Below are positions 1 to 47,482 of a DNA stretch of 64,000 nucleotides, in pieces. Both the position numbers and the translations under genes were made by a program. Source of the stretch: Dysidea avara (Eukaryota; Porifera; Demospongiae; Dictyoceratida; Dysideidae); contig NC_089280.1 of NCBI RefSeq assembly GCF_963678975.1, positions 2,059,001 to 2,123,000 of the forward strand. Direction: 5' to 3'. Below the pieces are notes generated by a model. The model ran no database searches. It was given only the letters and a program-made list of their open reading frames with translations, and had not been told where the DNA came from. The stretch's first letter is position 1, and each line of letters opens with the position of its first letter.

Positions 1-1087
1 TCGTATTTCTTGTCTGTTTTTTCAAAGAAAGCAACCCTGTGCCGGGCACCCAGCAAACCATTTACTTATTTCTGTGCGTAGTTTTCAACTACAACAACTC
101 TGGATACGATTTGGCTAAGTAGCAAGTTTCATCCGGTCCTTTGTGTGGAGTACGAAATTTTAAAAATAAATCTTGCATCTTGTGAGATACTGAAAATGAT
201 ATTTCTGTGAAGACAACAATCGTGCCTCCGGTTTCATGGTGGATCAAGCAATGGGATACTACAATGAACATCCCACAATGGTAGGGGGATTGATTTGTAG
301 AAGTTGATTTTTCGGATTGCGGACCCTACTATATGAGAGCAAAAGATGGAGGTACTCCGAGGTAGTAAAAAGCCTTGTAAATGGAACTGATGTGCTTAAA
401 GAATAGAAAGTACCTTTGGTCGTTGGTCATGCTGTACTAGCAGCTGAACTGCTTACTTTGCATGGGTGTTAATGCCAGATACCTCAACTCTCACGCATTA
501 CGCGTGAGACACACTCATTGGATTGTCACGTTGTCTCACGCATGGTTTTGCATTGCAATTCCTGGAAAATTAAGCTGTTTATTTCACTTCAAACCTCTTG
601 GAAAAGTACTAAACAGTGCTCTAATGGCTAAAAATGGAGAAGTATAACTGAAAATAGCCAAAGTTGCTAATTTTGCAATTTTTACAAGAAATTTTCTACT
701 AAGACGAGATCTCACACAAATCTCACTCACTTTAACCGGCTCAGGTCTCACTCCTAGTGCACTTTACAGGTTGAGGTCTCTGGTTAATCGTGTGCCATTC
801 TCCCGGCCATTATTGTGATGACATCGCTTAATTGCATCCATTGTTACAACTGCATATAGTTACCAGACCTCGGACCAGACCCTACCTCTTTTTCGCGAAA
901 GGGCTGGCGCCGCCAAACTAGCCGGCCTTTCCTAGCAGTGTGAAACACCAGGGTTACAGTTTTAGGTAATAGTAATCACTTATGCTTTGTCTCAACAGTC
1001 AACACAAACTATGTACCACCAGTTACTTACAATACAGCGCCTGGACACTGGTGTTAAAAAAAAAAAATTTAAAAAAAATGAAGATTA
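1..1087. other. Upstream flank, no gene recognised
   Basis: No exon of the receptor family and no other recognisable coding segment was found on either strand. Short open frames occur, but none has a recognisable motif. A small palindrome (TCTCACGC / GCGTGAGA) lies near 489-509. A locally GC-richer patch lies around 870-960. A poly-A/T-rich tract at about 1053-1079 directly precedes the conserved block upstream of gene A. Confidence 0.5.
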
Positions 1088-1106
1088 CACGGAAGAATCC
1101 GATGTC
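1088..1106 (+). promoter_or_regulatory. Conserved upstream block of gene A with GGAA core
   Basis: A 19-bp block (CACGGAAGAATCCGATGTC) lies 131 bp before the gene A start codon. It recurs exactly 175 bp before the gene C start, and its first nine bases (CACGGAAGA) recur 138 bp before the gene B start. CGGAAG resembles an ETS-type core. It may be a proximal promoter element or conserved 5' UTR; sequence alone cannot separate these. Confidence 0.4.
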
Positions 1107-1218
1107 AAAAGAGTATCGGAGAGAGAACTTGATCGCTGAATGCGAACTGCGGGACATAGCTAGCTAAGTTACTGCTGTTGCAGATGGTTGAAGATTTTAA
1201 TAAATGTATGACATTATC

Positions 1219-34992
<33,774 letters not shown>

Positions 34993-35105
34993 CATTTTCA
35001 ACTGTGTTTGAGAATCACAATACTCCATATGGAATAGACCAGAATACATTGAATGTGTGCCATATCATTTGTGTAACACTGATACACTAAATGGTGTTCA
35101 GTTAC

Positions 35106-35111
35106 AATAAA
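35106..35111 (+). promoter_or_regulatory. Possible polyadenylation signal AATAAA of gene A
   Basis: An AATAAA lies 114 nt after the gene A stop codon. The homologous gene B sequence is CAGTAAAA and overlaps its stop codon. The assignment rests only on the hexamer and position. Confidence 0.35.
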
Positions 35112-35702
35112 ATCGTTTTTACTCATTCTAGTTTTGCAGTTTGTGTTGAACCTCAGGCTTGTACATGTGTGCTTTAGTTTTGTATATTTCATGTTTAATT
35201 TTCATATATAAAACACTGTCTTACACACTTCAGTTACAAAATGTTCACAAAGTGGGGTATGCGCAACATTGATCTCTGAATTACTTTACATAGCTGCACA
35301 GCAGCCATTATGTATACAAGTTTTATAAAGCACTTTTTGTTAGTATAAACATTATACCATTTGTTTGATAACATGTTAGTGCTAAACCTTATAAGTGACT
35401 ATTGCTGTTGGTTTACAACATTATAACTGGTAGATGCATACAGTATATGAACACAATCTTTTTTCCAGTATGACCAGTCAAACTGTAACTATTATGTATT
35501 GCATATGAACTTATGTGTACTGTGTGTGTGTGTGTGTGTGCGTGTTAAGCATTAAGACTACCGCTCCCAATACTGTATAAACACATGGCCAAGGACTTGG
35601 TCCTACTAAATGATATGACCTCTATAATATTCATTCTTTAATTGAAAAATCAAATCTATTTTTTTTGCAATTAAGAAGATTCAGTTAGTTAAATCTTGCT
35701 AA
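35112..35702. other. Intergenic, start: little recognised
   Basis: Downstream of gene A. It includes a short (TG)n run at about 35520-35544; otherwise nothing recognisable. Confidence 0.4.
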
Positions 35703-36042
35703 GGCCACTTCAACTAAATCTTTTGTTTCTCGGACCCGACCGACCCTATGTTTTTCAGTATAAAATAATTATGTTAATCGCGTGATCACCTTGCAAGAGT
35801 GATAATGCCACGAAGGAGTTGCAAATTTATCTTTAAGCTCTCAAAAAGTAAGTAACACTAAATATCTCAACATATAGCTGCCTACTCACAAGTGATACAG
35901 CAACCGTAACGTAGCTTAGCCACCATTTGACTCACAATATCACTCTTCAGCTAGTAAAATAGCATATTTTTATTTTACCGACCTACCGATCTTTATTTGG
36001 CAGAATTTCGCCCGAGAAACATAAGATTTAGTTGAAGTGGCC
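35703..36042. mobile_element. Harbinger-like MITE, 340 bp
   Basis: Termini GGCCACTTCAACTAAATC and GATTTAGTTGAAGTGGCC are inverted repeats extending to about 31 bp (TTTCTCGG / CCGAGAAA). TAA lies on both sides, the target duplication typical of PIF/Harbinger. No coding capacity was seen. A relic of the right end lies at 2255-2285. Confidence 0.8.
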
Positions 36043-36078
36043 TAATTGCAAAATTAAAATGTAACTTATTAAGTGTCT

Positions 36079-37509
36079 CAGGGGCAGATTTAGGGGGGAG
36101 GGGCTAAGGGGGTTGTAGCCCCCTTTCCTTTCTAAGTTAGTACTTAGCCAATAAAACCCTAAATCTTCTATGTGTATCAAAAGCAGATTTATTTCAGGAA
36201 TTATGCTACCAACACAAATAATGTCTATGTAACTATACCTAGTCTTCAACTCTGTTCCAGGAGAGTTTAGCTTCCAGAGTTCTTCAAGAAAAGGTTTCGA
36301 TTGTGGGTTGCATCTTTAGTTACAAAAGTTTAATTGTGGGTTTTGTTTTATTCAGGTAATTAGCAGTGTTTTCCACTATGGCTATCAGAGGTGATTAGTG
36401 TGGTTATTATATGATTCAAAAAGTGTTAGTTGGTTTGATTAGTTAGAGTTATCAGCTTTAGTAGTTATAATATGTAGCTACCAACTCTCTTGCAAGTTTA
36501 TAAGGCAGCTATAGCACTTTTGTCTATGAATATAAAATCTGTATCAGTTACCTTCTGATATGACCTCATGCTGTGGGTTATGGTGCTGGTATTAGTAGTT
36601 AGCTATAGATCAGTCTTTGTAACCAGGCAGATCTAGAAATAAGTTGACTATCACAACAGCAAATTCAGAAACCCCATAAGTGCAAATATAGTTGCAATTT
36701 GCTAAGAAATTCCAGTTGACTAGCTAGTAGCTACTAGTATACCCTTCACTGCATTCTGCTTTTCAGTACACTTTATTGGTGCTAAGACTAACAAAGTGTT
36801 ACTAGGCTAAGGAGCATGCATACTAAAAATTGTGACGTTCAACACCACTACTACTTAGCTATACATGTTTCTTCCACACATTATCCCACCATAATCCCAG
36901 ATGATCTTTATATTAGAAGATAATAGCCTAGTGTTCCATAATGAGAGTCTGCCTTGAATCTGTTGATGTTGAGGCTGGGGTAAGCATTATTCCAATTTCA
37001 TGAACCCACCCCCAACCTTCCAGTGGGATCCAACATCATTTTTATCAGTAAGAAGGACAGTTGGGGCTTTGAAGAGGAGCCGATGCATTATGGTATATAC
37101 TAGCTATATCTAAATGCTTGGTAGCTACAAATGAAAAGATTATCATGTATACATGATAAGTTGATAACTACTCAATACATATTGCAATCAGTCTTGATTT
37201 AATGGAAAACCAAAAGCGTTTTGATAAACTGATTTTCCACTGAAAAACTGCTAAAAACACTCTCAGATTCACCTCCATAGGGCCTAATTTTCAAACATTT
37301 CCTGGGGGTCATGCCCCCAGACCAGGCTAGGCTTGCACACTAATTGTAGCTAGTCATTTTTCCAAATAGCTAATTTGAACATGGATACTACATGAATCTT
37401 ACCACTAGGGCTTTGTGAGAAGGTTTGGTATCTTCTAATGTCTGGCTAGCTATACCTATGTCCCTGTCCGGCTTAACCCTCCTTTCAAACAATCCTAGAT
37501 CCACCCCTG
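36079..37509. mobile_element. Possible hAT-like element, 1.43 kb
   Basis: The left end CAGGGGCAGATTTAGG and right end CCTAGATCCACCCCTG are imperfect inverted repeats, with GTGTCT near both flanks. The interior has no recognisable transposase. The terminal pair could be two separate fragments. Confidence 0.45.
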
Positions 37510-38221
37510 TGTCTACCAGATAAATAGAAGTTAATAAGCAAGAGTTAATTTATAGCTGTCTCTCATGATCAAAGAATGTAGGACCATTTCAGGAACAGAA
37601 TGACATGCATGACCTCCAATGCAAACTAGTGACCCCATGCACTTGACACATGATGTCTCAACAGAGCGTAACAGGAAGTAGCACTGTCAGTAAACACAGA
37701 GGTGAGTTTCTGGTAGTAGAAGATACCTGTCATGATTATATACTACATTACACACACTACTAGTTATAAACCACCCAAATAGCTGTAGTCATAAACATGG
37801 TTGGTTAAATTATGAACTCTTTCTGTCTAGCATTCAGAAGCTATCTGGAGCAGAATTTGTTGTTTGCTACATAATTATGATGAAGCCAAGGGGTCATCCC
37901 CCTTACTTTTATTGCAAAATGCTTGCAGGAAAGATAATAGAACAGCCAACTACTCTATTAGAATAGTCACCTTTTCTTAAAGCTGTAAGTACCTACTTGA
38001 TTATTTATTTGCAATATAAATACTTTCAGAGCTTCTATATTTTCGTTGGGGAATTGAAAGCCCTCAGACCCCCGACCCATAAATTACATCGATTATATCC
38101 ACATATCTGTTGTATCCTTAGCTACAATTCCATGCACTGCATAAATTTTACTGCCAACTCACAGTGCGTCTGCAGAGTATTACATATACTAATAGCTAGG
38201 CAATCATGGACAGTTCCATCA
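37510..38221. other. Intergenic, middle: nothing recognised
   Basis: AT-rich non-coding sequence between two elements with CAGGGGC termini. A degenerate ACTCTATTAGAATAGTCACC motif occurs near 37950. Confidence 0.4.
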
Positions 38222-38727
38222 CAGGGGCGGATCCAGGACCTGGCAAGGGGAGGGGCACAAATAGGCCAAGTTGTAGGTGGTTGGGGAGAGCCAGCTGCAG
38301 ATTTTCTTGTTAGCTAGTTGTTGCATTTTTGAAGCAGCAATAATACACCTCTTAGTAGTATCTCACTGTTAATTTTTACCATTTTGGCCTTTGCAGATGG
38401 TTGTGAAGTCTTAAAAGCTGTTAAAAGGCTCTGAATGCTTCACGTGATAATTATTTTAGAGGCGCTTAGTACGCATGAAGGTGCAAAACGACAATTTTAT
38501 AGCTAGTTTGACTTTGGTTCGCTTTAATTTCAGGAATATTTGTAATAAAATGTGCATATTTTCATGAGTTATGTAAGCTGATGTTGGCCTGACAAAGTTT
38601 AGTATTTATTATAATCAGTAGTGTGGCTCCTCCTCAAGGAGTTAGTAACTACTAATGAGAATATACTATCTATGGTAAGAGGGAGGGGGGCATTTGCCCC
38701 AAATGCCCCATCTTGGATCCGCCATTG
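38222..38727. mobile_element. hAT-like MITE, 506 bp
   Basis: Ends CAGGGGCGGATCCAGG and TTGGATCCGCCATTG are imperfect inverted repeats, with CATCA directly on both flanks. No coding capacity. The terminus resembles that of 36079-37509. Confidence 0.6.
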
Positions 38728-39149
38728 CATCATAGATTTATAAACCCCAGGTGCGTGCAAATGGTGTTAAAATAAATTTTGTAAGGGGGATAAAATATTT
38801 CAGAGTGGGTCCATTTTTTTCAAACAGCTTTGTTCCGGGAGATCCAAACATTTCGATATACCGGTATTTGGACCCGGGGGGACCGGAATTAGGGGGTCCA
38901 AATTATTCGTGACAGTCTCATGATTTTTTCCCCGGACCTATATAATGGCACTCCCTTCCTCCCACACATCTCTATATATAGCTATATAGAATGCTAAGAA
39001 AATATTTGAAAAATTAAGTATAAGTCTCATGATAGTCTCGTCCACCAGACCCGAGACCAGACAAGCGCGATCATCGATTAAACGCTTGAGGAAAGGTCTT
39101 GGGGGGGACAAGTCCCATGAGATGATTCATGTACGATGTCCCGCGATGG

Positions 39150-39158
39150 CACGGAAGA
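39150..39158 (+). promoter_or_regulatory. Conserved CACGGAAGA upstream of gene B
   Basis: A nine-base match, 138 bp before the gene B start, to the blocks at 1088 (gene A) and 58686 (gene C). A CGATGTC heptamer lies just upstream here rather than downstream. Confidence 0.3.
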
Positions 39159-39287
39159 GCTGAATCGTAATATAGTGAACCGGAAATTTTTTTGCAAGGT
39201 GTCGGATGTGCTACATGGCAAGCGTAATGCTGTTCCCAGTTGCTGCATTTGCTGATGTTGATAAACCAATCACTGACGGACAGGATC

Positions 39288-39557
39288 ATGATCAAGTTGC
39301 TGATCGTATTACTTGCCGTCAGTACGACTTCTCAGACCGTTCCTTTTTGTATGAGAAGAAATGCCGAATCACTAACTGATATTCACATAATCGGATTTTT
39401 CCCCTGTACTGCCAGTAACGATACTAGAGGTATTCGAGTGGATAATTGTGATGGGATAGACAGAATACCCATTATGAAGTTAGCTCTAGAGGAGATCAAT
39501 GAGAGATGTGACCTACTACCAGGATATCGACTAGTCGTCGACTATGCTAACTCCGCA
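39288..39557 (+). CDS. Gene B exon 1 (signal peptide, start of lobe 1)
   Basis: Residues 1-90. The leader MIKLLIVLLAV is followed by HIIGFFPC and the same lobe 1 block as gene A. The last 116 bp before the final base (39441-39556) are identical to gene A 1369-1484. Donor GTAAGT. Confidence 0.92.
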
Positions 39558-42500
39558 GTAAGTATTGCATTATACATAGCTAGTTGTTACATGGATGACT
39601 GGTTTCTTGTAAACTATTCAGCATTATAAATAGCAGCTAGGAAGTATTATTAACTAGCTATATTGTACTAATTACTGACTACATGATTTGGTTGGCATTC
39701 ACAGGCAATTGGTAGAGACACTTAGCTATCAAATAAATAGTTAGCGTCAGAATGCAAAAAAACTAGAACATGAGGAAAACCATCCTGCCAAGGTCTGAAT
39801 AAAGATAACACAAATCACTTAGCTAATATGTGCTTCAGCCATTAGAAAATCACAATTCAAATTTTGCAATATTTAATTGTGATGGATTAAGTATACACAG
39901 TAACTAGGCCGAGGGGTAGCCAACGTCTTGGGACTCTCGTACACTATCTGAGAAATCCAATTAGAAATCTATTAAACATTTAGAAATCCCGAACCACGTA
40001 CAAAATAGGATATTCTCGTTTTTGTCTGTTCATGAGTTCAATTATGGTTGCCACTCTATACAACGGTTCAAATTGACAGTGCAAAGTAAACCTGTGTCTC
40101 TTCTGAAGCTCCTCTAATCCCTATCAGCTACTCTCTTGAGTGTTCCTGCACAAGTCATTAGCAAAAAGTCGAGGTAAAAACATCACGATAAAATCGAAAT
40201 TAGAATTAGATTATATTTACAAATATATTTTAAAGCAGAAATATTTTTGAAATACTTAAATATTGGGGCTTTCATACACCATGTTGGGGTTTTGCGTGGG
40301 CGCTGGCAACTCCCCTGACTAGGCTATATTCTATTGAAAAACTATTAAAGGTATAAGGCAGAATACCTCAGTGCAGGCACGTGACAAGAGCATTTTATGT
40401 TACAAATACCAACAGCCTATCTTCTTTTGCATTGGCATTTATAATATTTTGCCAGCAGAATGTATGTTAATCCTCAAAAATGTTGTACTGTAGCTAAATA
40501 ATAAGTAGTGATTACTGTGGCAAATAGTGAATGATACTGCACACTTTAGTAACAATCACTAAGAATTTCCAGTGACATTCACTATTTGCTGCAGCATTCA
40601 CTGCTTGTGTGTCATGTGCATGTAATTTTAGTACGTACTACTATTACATACACATGTGTATGCATGTGTATAGTGTGTGGTGCATGCATGCATAAGTGTA
40701 TATGTGTGGGCAGAATAGCTATAAGCACCAGCCTGGTAATTGAAAAGCTCCAGGCTTGATCCCAGTTATGCCTTTTGTGTACTTGAGCAAGAAACTTTAC
40801 TCGCACTTCTCCAATCTACCCAGCTTAATGGGAACCTGGTGACCTAGGAATGCAGCAGTCAATGGGTATCTGGTGTTAATTAGAGAAGCGATTGCCCAAC
40901 TGTCCTTGTCACACACAGTAGGTGAAGGATTCAGGTGCTTATACCTTTACCTGTGAGACAGTATGACTGGTATAATAATGGATGTAAGAAATTATTACCT
41001 TATAACTTTGATAAATTGTTTAATGTTTAATTTCTAGCTACAGGCACTGGAACATTTACACAATAGGCTGTCTGTATGATGAGGTAATACCTCTAGTATA
41101 AATTAACCAAAATTCCCCATGCAACTGAATCAGTAAGCATGATTAATTCTCTGAATTGACTCAATTTCACAGCACAACATAGTTTCAAAATTGTCATTGT
41201 CAGACCATTTGTCAGATCTCAACAAATTTAATATGCTTTGTAAAGTCTTATATATTATGGGTTTCTGTGTCATGATGTTATTAACATTTTATTGAACTTC
41301 GTCATGTGTTTCCTATCTATTGCCATTACTGTTTTCAGTTTCATTGCTTTTATTTCAATTTCCAGTGTAATGTTCTCCTATAGGAAAGTTTAACTGCCAT
41401 ACACCTAGATCTGTTTCTCCATGAACCACTTCCTAAAACATTGTGTTGTCACAGGTGGAGTGTGGTCCCTAATGACAAGTACAAAGTAAATAAAACATAA
41501 TCACTACATACACATTACTACTGATGGGGGAACTAGCAAACAAAAGACACAGGATGTGTTATAATCTGTGTGGGGTAAATATAGGAAACCCAGTACAGGG
41601 TCTATAGCATAACATCTCATTATGTACTATACACCTATATAGTTGGGATGAACTCGTTAATAGCTAATACTGTTTACTTGCAGATACGTGTTGATGTCAA
41701 ACCATTTCATTAATGCTTTGAAAAACTTCAGCCACTAGTACAGTACTTCTTCTCTGTTGCACTGGAAAGCATTCAGTGATAGTAGCAGTAATAAATAACA
41801 AGCTTATGATGCAGCTATAATAATGTGGAGTTTGGTATTCCATAGTTAGGTGGGTGGGCTTAATATAGGAATATTAAATGGAGCAAGAAGATGAATGGAA
41901 CCCAGAAATCCAATTTGGCCATGCCATGGATCCTCACTCCGCTCAAATTACTTCAAATGGAGAAGACCACAAATGGCAAGCCCTCCAAGGTTTCCTAGTA
42001 GTTGGCCTCATCAATCTGTGTGTCTGCAGATACACTATATACATAATGTATAAAATTGAATCCTTATAAAGTCATAATAGTGTATATACATTCTGGTGAC
42101 AAGATATTGTGTGACTGTATGCAAAACAATGTCACATGTAGACACCATGAACATGTAGACACCATGAACATGTAGACACCATGAACATGTAGACACCATC
42201 ATAACATGTAGACACCATGAACATGTAGACACCATGAACATGTAGACACCATGAACATGTAGACACCATGAACATGTAGACATCATGAACATGTAGACAT
42301 CATGAACATGTAGACATCATGAACATGTAGACACCATGAACATGTAGACACCATGAACATGTAGACACCATGAACATGTAGACACCATCATAACATGTAG
42401 ACACCATGAACATGTAGACACCATCATGAACATGTAGACACCATGAACATGTAGACACCATCATAACATGTAGACACCATGAACATGTAGACACCATCAT

Positions 42501-45500
42501 AACATGTAGACACCATGAACATGTAGACACCATCATAACATGTAGACACCATGAACATGTAGACACCATGAACATGTAGACACCATGAACATGTAGACAC
42601 CATGAACATGTAGACATCATGAACATGTAGACATCATGAACATGTAGACACCATGAACATGTAGACACCATGAACATGTAGACACCATCATAACATGTAG
42701 ACACCATGAACATGTAGACACCATCATAACATGTAGACACCATGAACATGTAGACACCATGAACATGTAGACACCATGAACATGTAGACACCATGAACAT
42801 GTAGACACCATGAACATGTAGACATCATGAACATGTAGACATCATGAACATGTAGACACCATGAACATGTAGACACCATGAACATGTAGACACCATGAAC
42901 ATGTAGACATCATGAACATGTAGACATCATGAACATGTAGACACCATGAACATGTAGACACCATGAACATGTAGACACCATGAACATGTAGACACCATGA
43001 ACATGTAGACACCATGAACATGTAGACACCATGAACATGTAGACACCATGAACATGTACACACCATGAACATGTAGACACCATGAACATGTAGACACCAT
43101 GAACATGTATGCACACATGTATACATTAGAGACACATTGATTAGTCACACTTACATAAATGTGATCAGTTGTTAATTACACATTATACATTTATGATGTA
43201 GACTCTATTATTAAGTGTTCTGTATCACAGGATGTTCACTATATGGTATCCTACAAGACTACCATATAGTGGTTTAACATCGTGGGTAGCTCCTAAAATG
43301 ATTATTGTAATATGATCCTAGGTGATGATGGAACTGGTATAGCATGCATGGCAAAATGACAATACTACAAAGTGTGCTAAATATAGTTATGAATGCCATC
43401 ACTTGGTTTCCTATCGCAAAACAGGTGTACATGGAAGGAAGTTGTGTATACATAAAAATTCCAAGGTCTTATGTGCTATTACAGGTGTATACATGTGAAA
43501 ATGTGGTACGAGTCACTGACTAATAATAGTTTTAATGGAGCCCAAAGAATTAAATTGTTAGGCAGTTTAGTTACTAGAGTATATCCTCAAATTATACATT
43601 ATCTGTCCTATAAATAGTTATTACCTAATGTGGGTAATTACCATCTAATCTTCACAGTGTTCATCAATTCCACCAGTATATCACCTCATCCAACAAACTG
43701 ATCCATCACAACCAACTAAACTAATGATCCTTGGAACTGCTTGTTCTATAGCCAGTATCATAATGGGAGAAATTGCTGAGAGACGTTTAAACATCACACA
43801 AGTATGATCATGTATTGTTGCTGTTGTTGTTGATGATGATGTTGTCGTCATCATCTTGTACATCAAAACACACAATAGAATACTTCAAGTAAACAGTTCT
43901 GACCTGTTTAGATAGAATGGTTTGTATGTATGAAAGGTTTTACCTAAAATATATGAAAGTGAAAGCCATATATGTGCAATTATTTCTATCAGATTGTGCC
44001 TGTAGTTTTACGGCTCCTTTAGAGTGTTTAAAAACAGTTACTTTTACCACATTCTGAAAGATTTTCTGTTTGCACCTGTAAATTGAAACACATTCATGGT
44101 ACTAATTTTAAACAAAAATAAATATTTTGAATGCACTTGTAAATGGGCTTATAACTTAGTTTTAAAAGCATCCAAACATGCCCTAAGGCAATGTTTCTGA
44201 CGTGGCACCGTATCTCAAATGATTTAGTATACCTCACAAAATTTGGTGCTTTTATCTTAAAGTAAATGATTTCGTCAACATTTGTTGCTTATAGCCACTC
44301 TACTATAATAGTTATACTTTAAGGCAATAAAGTTAAGTAGTAGCTAAGCACTTTCAGTTTTAGGTTTATTGTGCATCGTATTTACTTTTATTGTAAATTT
44401 TAGGTGATAAGTAATTTATTCTAATATTTTTAGTTTTAGTACAAGTTTTTATGGTACTTTTAGTTTTAGTCTTTTACAAATAATATAACTACTTCAGTTT
44501 TAGTTTTAGGCCCAACTAAATTGTTTGGTTTTAGGTAACTAAAAATAATACTACCACTGCAACACTGTGCTATTTCAGTAATAGTTTGAGCATGCACTCA
44601 AACAAAAACAATAAGCTTGGTGCCATTCTTTCTTCTAATGCTGTATGCACAGGTTCATCGGTCATAATAGTGTTATAAGAAAAGTAAACAAACTGGTACA
44701 AGGAAGAAATGGAAATTTTAAATTGATTAGAGATCAAAGAAATAGTGAACCAAGGAAGATTGCCTACACCTGCAGATATAGTTACTAGTGGACTTTTAAT
44801 CCCTATTTCAGTCTATTTCTGTCTATTTCTTTGATCCCTAATCAAACTTAAAATTCCTAAGTTTCCTTGTACTTGAATTAAACAATGGAATATATTGTGG
44901 ATATTATCCTTACTCAAATACTACAATACATGTCATAATATAGCTACAGTAGATCTTCAGTTCCACTGTTTCTAGAAAATTGTTTAAAGAGTTTGAATTT
45001 ATTCTGACACGTTATATACAGGTTGATCACATGTCACCAAGCATCTTACAATATCTCAACCCATTCATTCCTAACATCTTAGTATTATTATGAAGTTTAC
45101 TAATGTGCAAATTACATGTTGATAAACTGCTGCCTTTTAAATTCTATGTAGCTGTCCTGCTAAGAAACAAAGGCAATGTTGTGCACACTTCTCGTGAATA
45201 TACAATAAGATCTCATGATAAATGCATTGATTTCCTGTTCGGCTGCACAACCCCATGTGACAATGACACATGGCCAACCCCTCCTTTGAAAATAGAACAT
45301 AAGTACTCATATAGAACAAATACTCTAATAAAACAGTCACTCTAACTTTAAACAAGGTGTCAAATACTTGTTTTACTAGTCTCTTCCCCTCCTGGCCATA
45401 CATGATATCCTACAAGTGTAATCATTTTCATATAACTAATCCATTCAGGTATCCTATGCTGCCACTTCTCCATTGTTTGGAAATCAAGAAAAATATCCAA

Positions 45501-47451
45501 GATTTTACCGGATGGTAACAGAAGTAACACAATACTTTGATGGATATGATGCAATTCTAAGGAAGTTCAATTGGAAAAAAGTAGCAGTAGTGTATTACGA
45601 TGATGACTTTACACTGAATGTACGTGGGACTGTGGTGTGTGCATTTGTGGGTATATGCTGATAAACACCATACCATCGAAAGTCACAGTTTTAAATGCAT
45701 ACCTTATTGACTTGATCACAGGCAGTAGTGGGTTAATGCTTCAGACTGGGTATAGTAAACCAATATTATAACATGTCTGTTATTATCAAAAAACAATTGA
45801 TAATTGTGTACTCCAAGTACAATCTTAAGATGATTTTGTAATACTGCATGTTAATCAGTTGGTGTCATTTTTGTCCATACATTCTCAAACTCAACAACAC
45901 CATTGCATGTCTTGTGATCTTCTTCCTTAAAAGGTTGGAAACAATGTTGTACGGCACCTGAACAATTCTGAATTTGAGATAATTTTGAATTTGATATTTG
46001 CAGATGGAACTGAAGATTATGTCATTCAGCAGATTAAGGTTATCATAGTACAATATAAACACTAACTTGTAGTAATAGTGCTTCTGTTGTTAACAGAGTG
46101 TCAATGCTAGAATTGTAATATTGGTTGTACCTCCATCACCATTGAACGTACTGGTTAACTTTTGGTGCAGGGTAAGTTTATATGTTTATATGTACGAAAT
46201 GCATGAGGCTACATACAATGTATACTTGAATTCCAGTGATCAATATACTAGCTTGTTAATGCAAATGACAGTAGTGATTGTTCAATGATTGCCTGTATGT
46301 TGTATTAAATGTACTGAAGGATGGTTATAGAATTATAGTAAGGTCTGAATGAAATTCATGTCCTTTTACTATTAGTCAACCATTATATACACAGTCCAAT
46401 AGTCTACTAACTGGCACATTTCACTTCACAAAGTTATGGTGTACTTGATGTGTAACGAATTCTGTACTGAAACCAACCAATAATCCTACCACATATTACA
46501 CTTTTACTACTTGTGACCAGACTTTGCAAAATCATCCCAACAGGTGCAAACTGTATTAGTCAAACACCATTACGAAGTCTATGTTCTATCGGGAAACATG
46601 AAGTTTTTTGTGTCTTGTGCCAGCAAAATATCATTATTCTTTTACCCTATCACCCACCACTCGTACACAAAGTACACACTTTCAGTTGTGAATTGTTACT
46701 CCAAGCCTGTGTCACACTGGGATAAATATAGACAAGACAAAGTGAAAAATCAAACCCATAGCTGTTATTGATTCACGCTTGCCTGAAGGTTGGCAGCAGG
46801 TTGGTAGGTAGCACAACAATTAATTACAAAAATTAAATGCAGTGAATTCAGTCATTATAAAAGAACACACACATCAACTATCAATTACTTAAATGCAAAG
46901 TGATAATTTTTCTCCTATTCGGTTCTACCTGTTTAATACTTCAAAAACAAAGAACAGTACAAGAGGTGCTTAAACAAGGTGACTTGCCTTATCAACATAT
47001 AGAACAAAGTAATCCAGGAATGAAAGCATAGTTGTTTACCCTTTAGAAAGCTACTTATGGTCATGCACTGTATGCTCTATTAGAGATTATGTAGTTTGCC
47101 CCAGGCCAAAGAGACATTGATCAGTGCAAACCTGTAGCATAGTCAAGGTATGCTTGGCTGAAAGCATCAGTCAGCCAGTCAGTTAGTAGAAAATTTAGTT
47201 AAATATCCTTCTCACAGGTCCCTAGTAGGGTCACAGAATATTTTGTAGATGCTTTTTGGAAGTGCTTGGAGTCATTTATGTACTTGGTTATGCCTGACAA
47301 ATATTGCCAAGCTGTTGTAAAGGAAAAGTGAAACTGGTTTTTGGGTTATATGTTTAGGCAAGAAATTAGAACTCACCCAAGCCTCCATGATTCCAGTACT
47401 ACTGTACTGTATGATGCACTGTCACCACAATACTATTTATGTATGTATGTA

Positions 47452-47482
<31 letters not shown>

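Noticed and set aside
1204..1218. Upstream ATG as the gene A start
   Set aside because: In frame, but the ATG at 1219 aligns with the starts of genes B and C and begins a better signal peptide.
42134..43109. CRISPR-like array
   Set aside because: Units are directly adjacent without unique spacers, and the context is an animal intron.
42035..43148. Repetitive Met-Phe-Met-Val-Ser-Thr-Cys proteins on the minus strand
   Set aside because: The 17-bp unit is open in several frames by chance; no splice or start context supports a gene.
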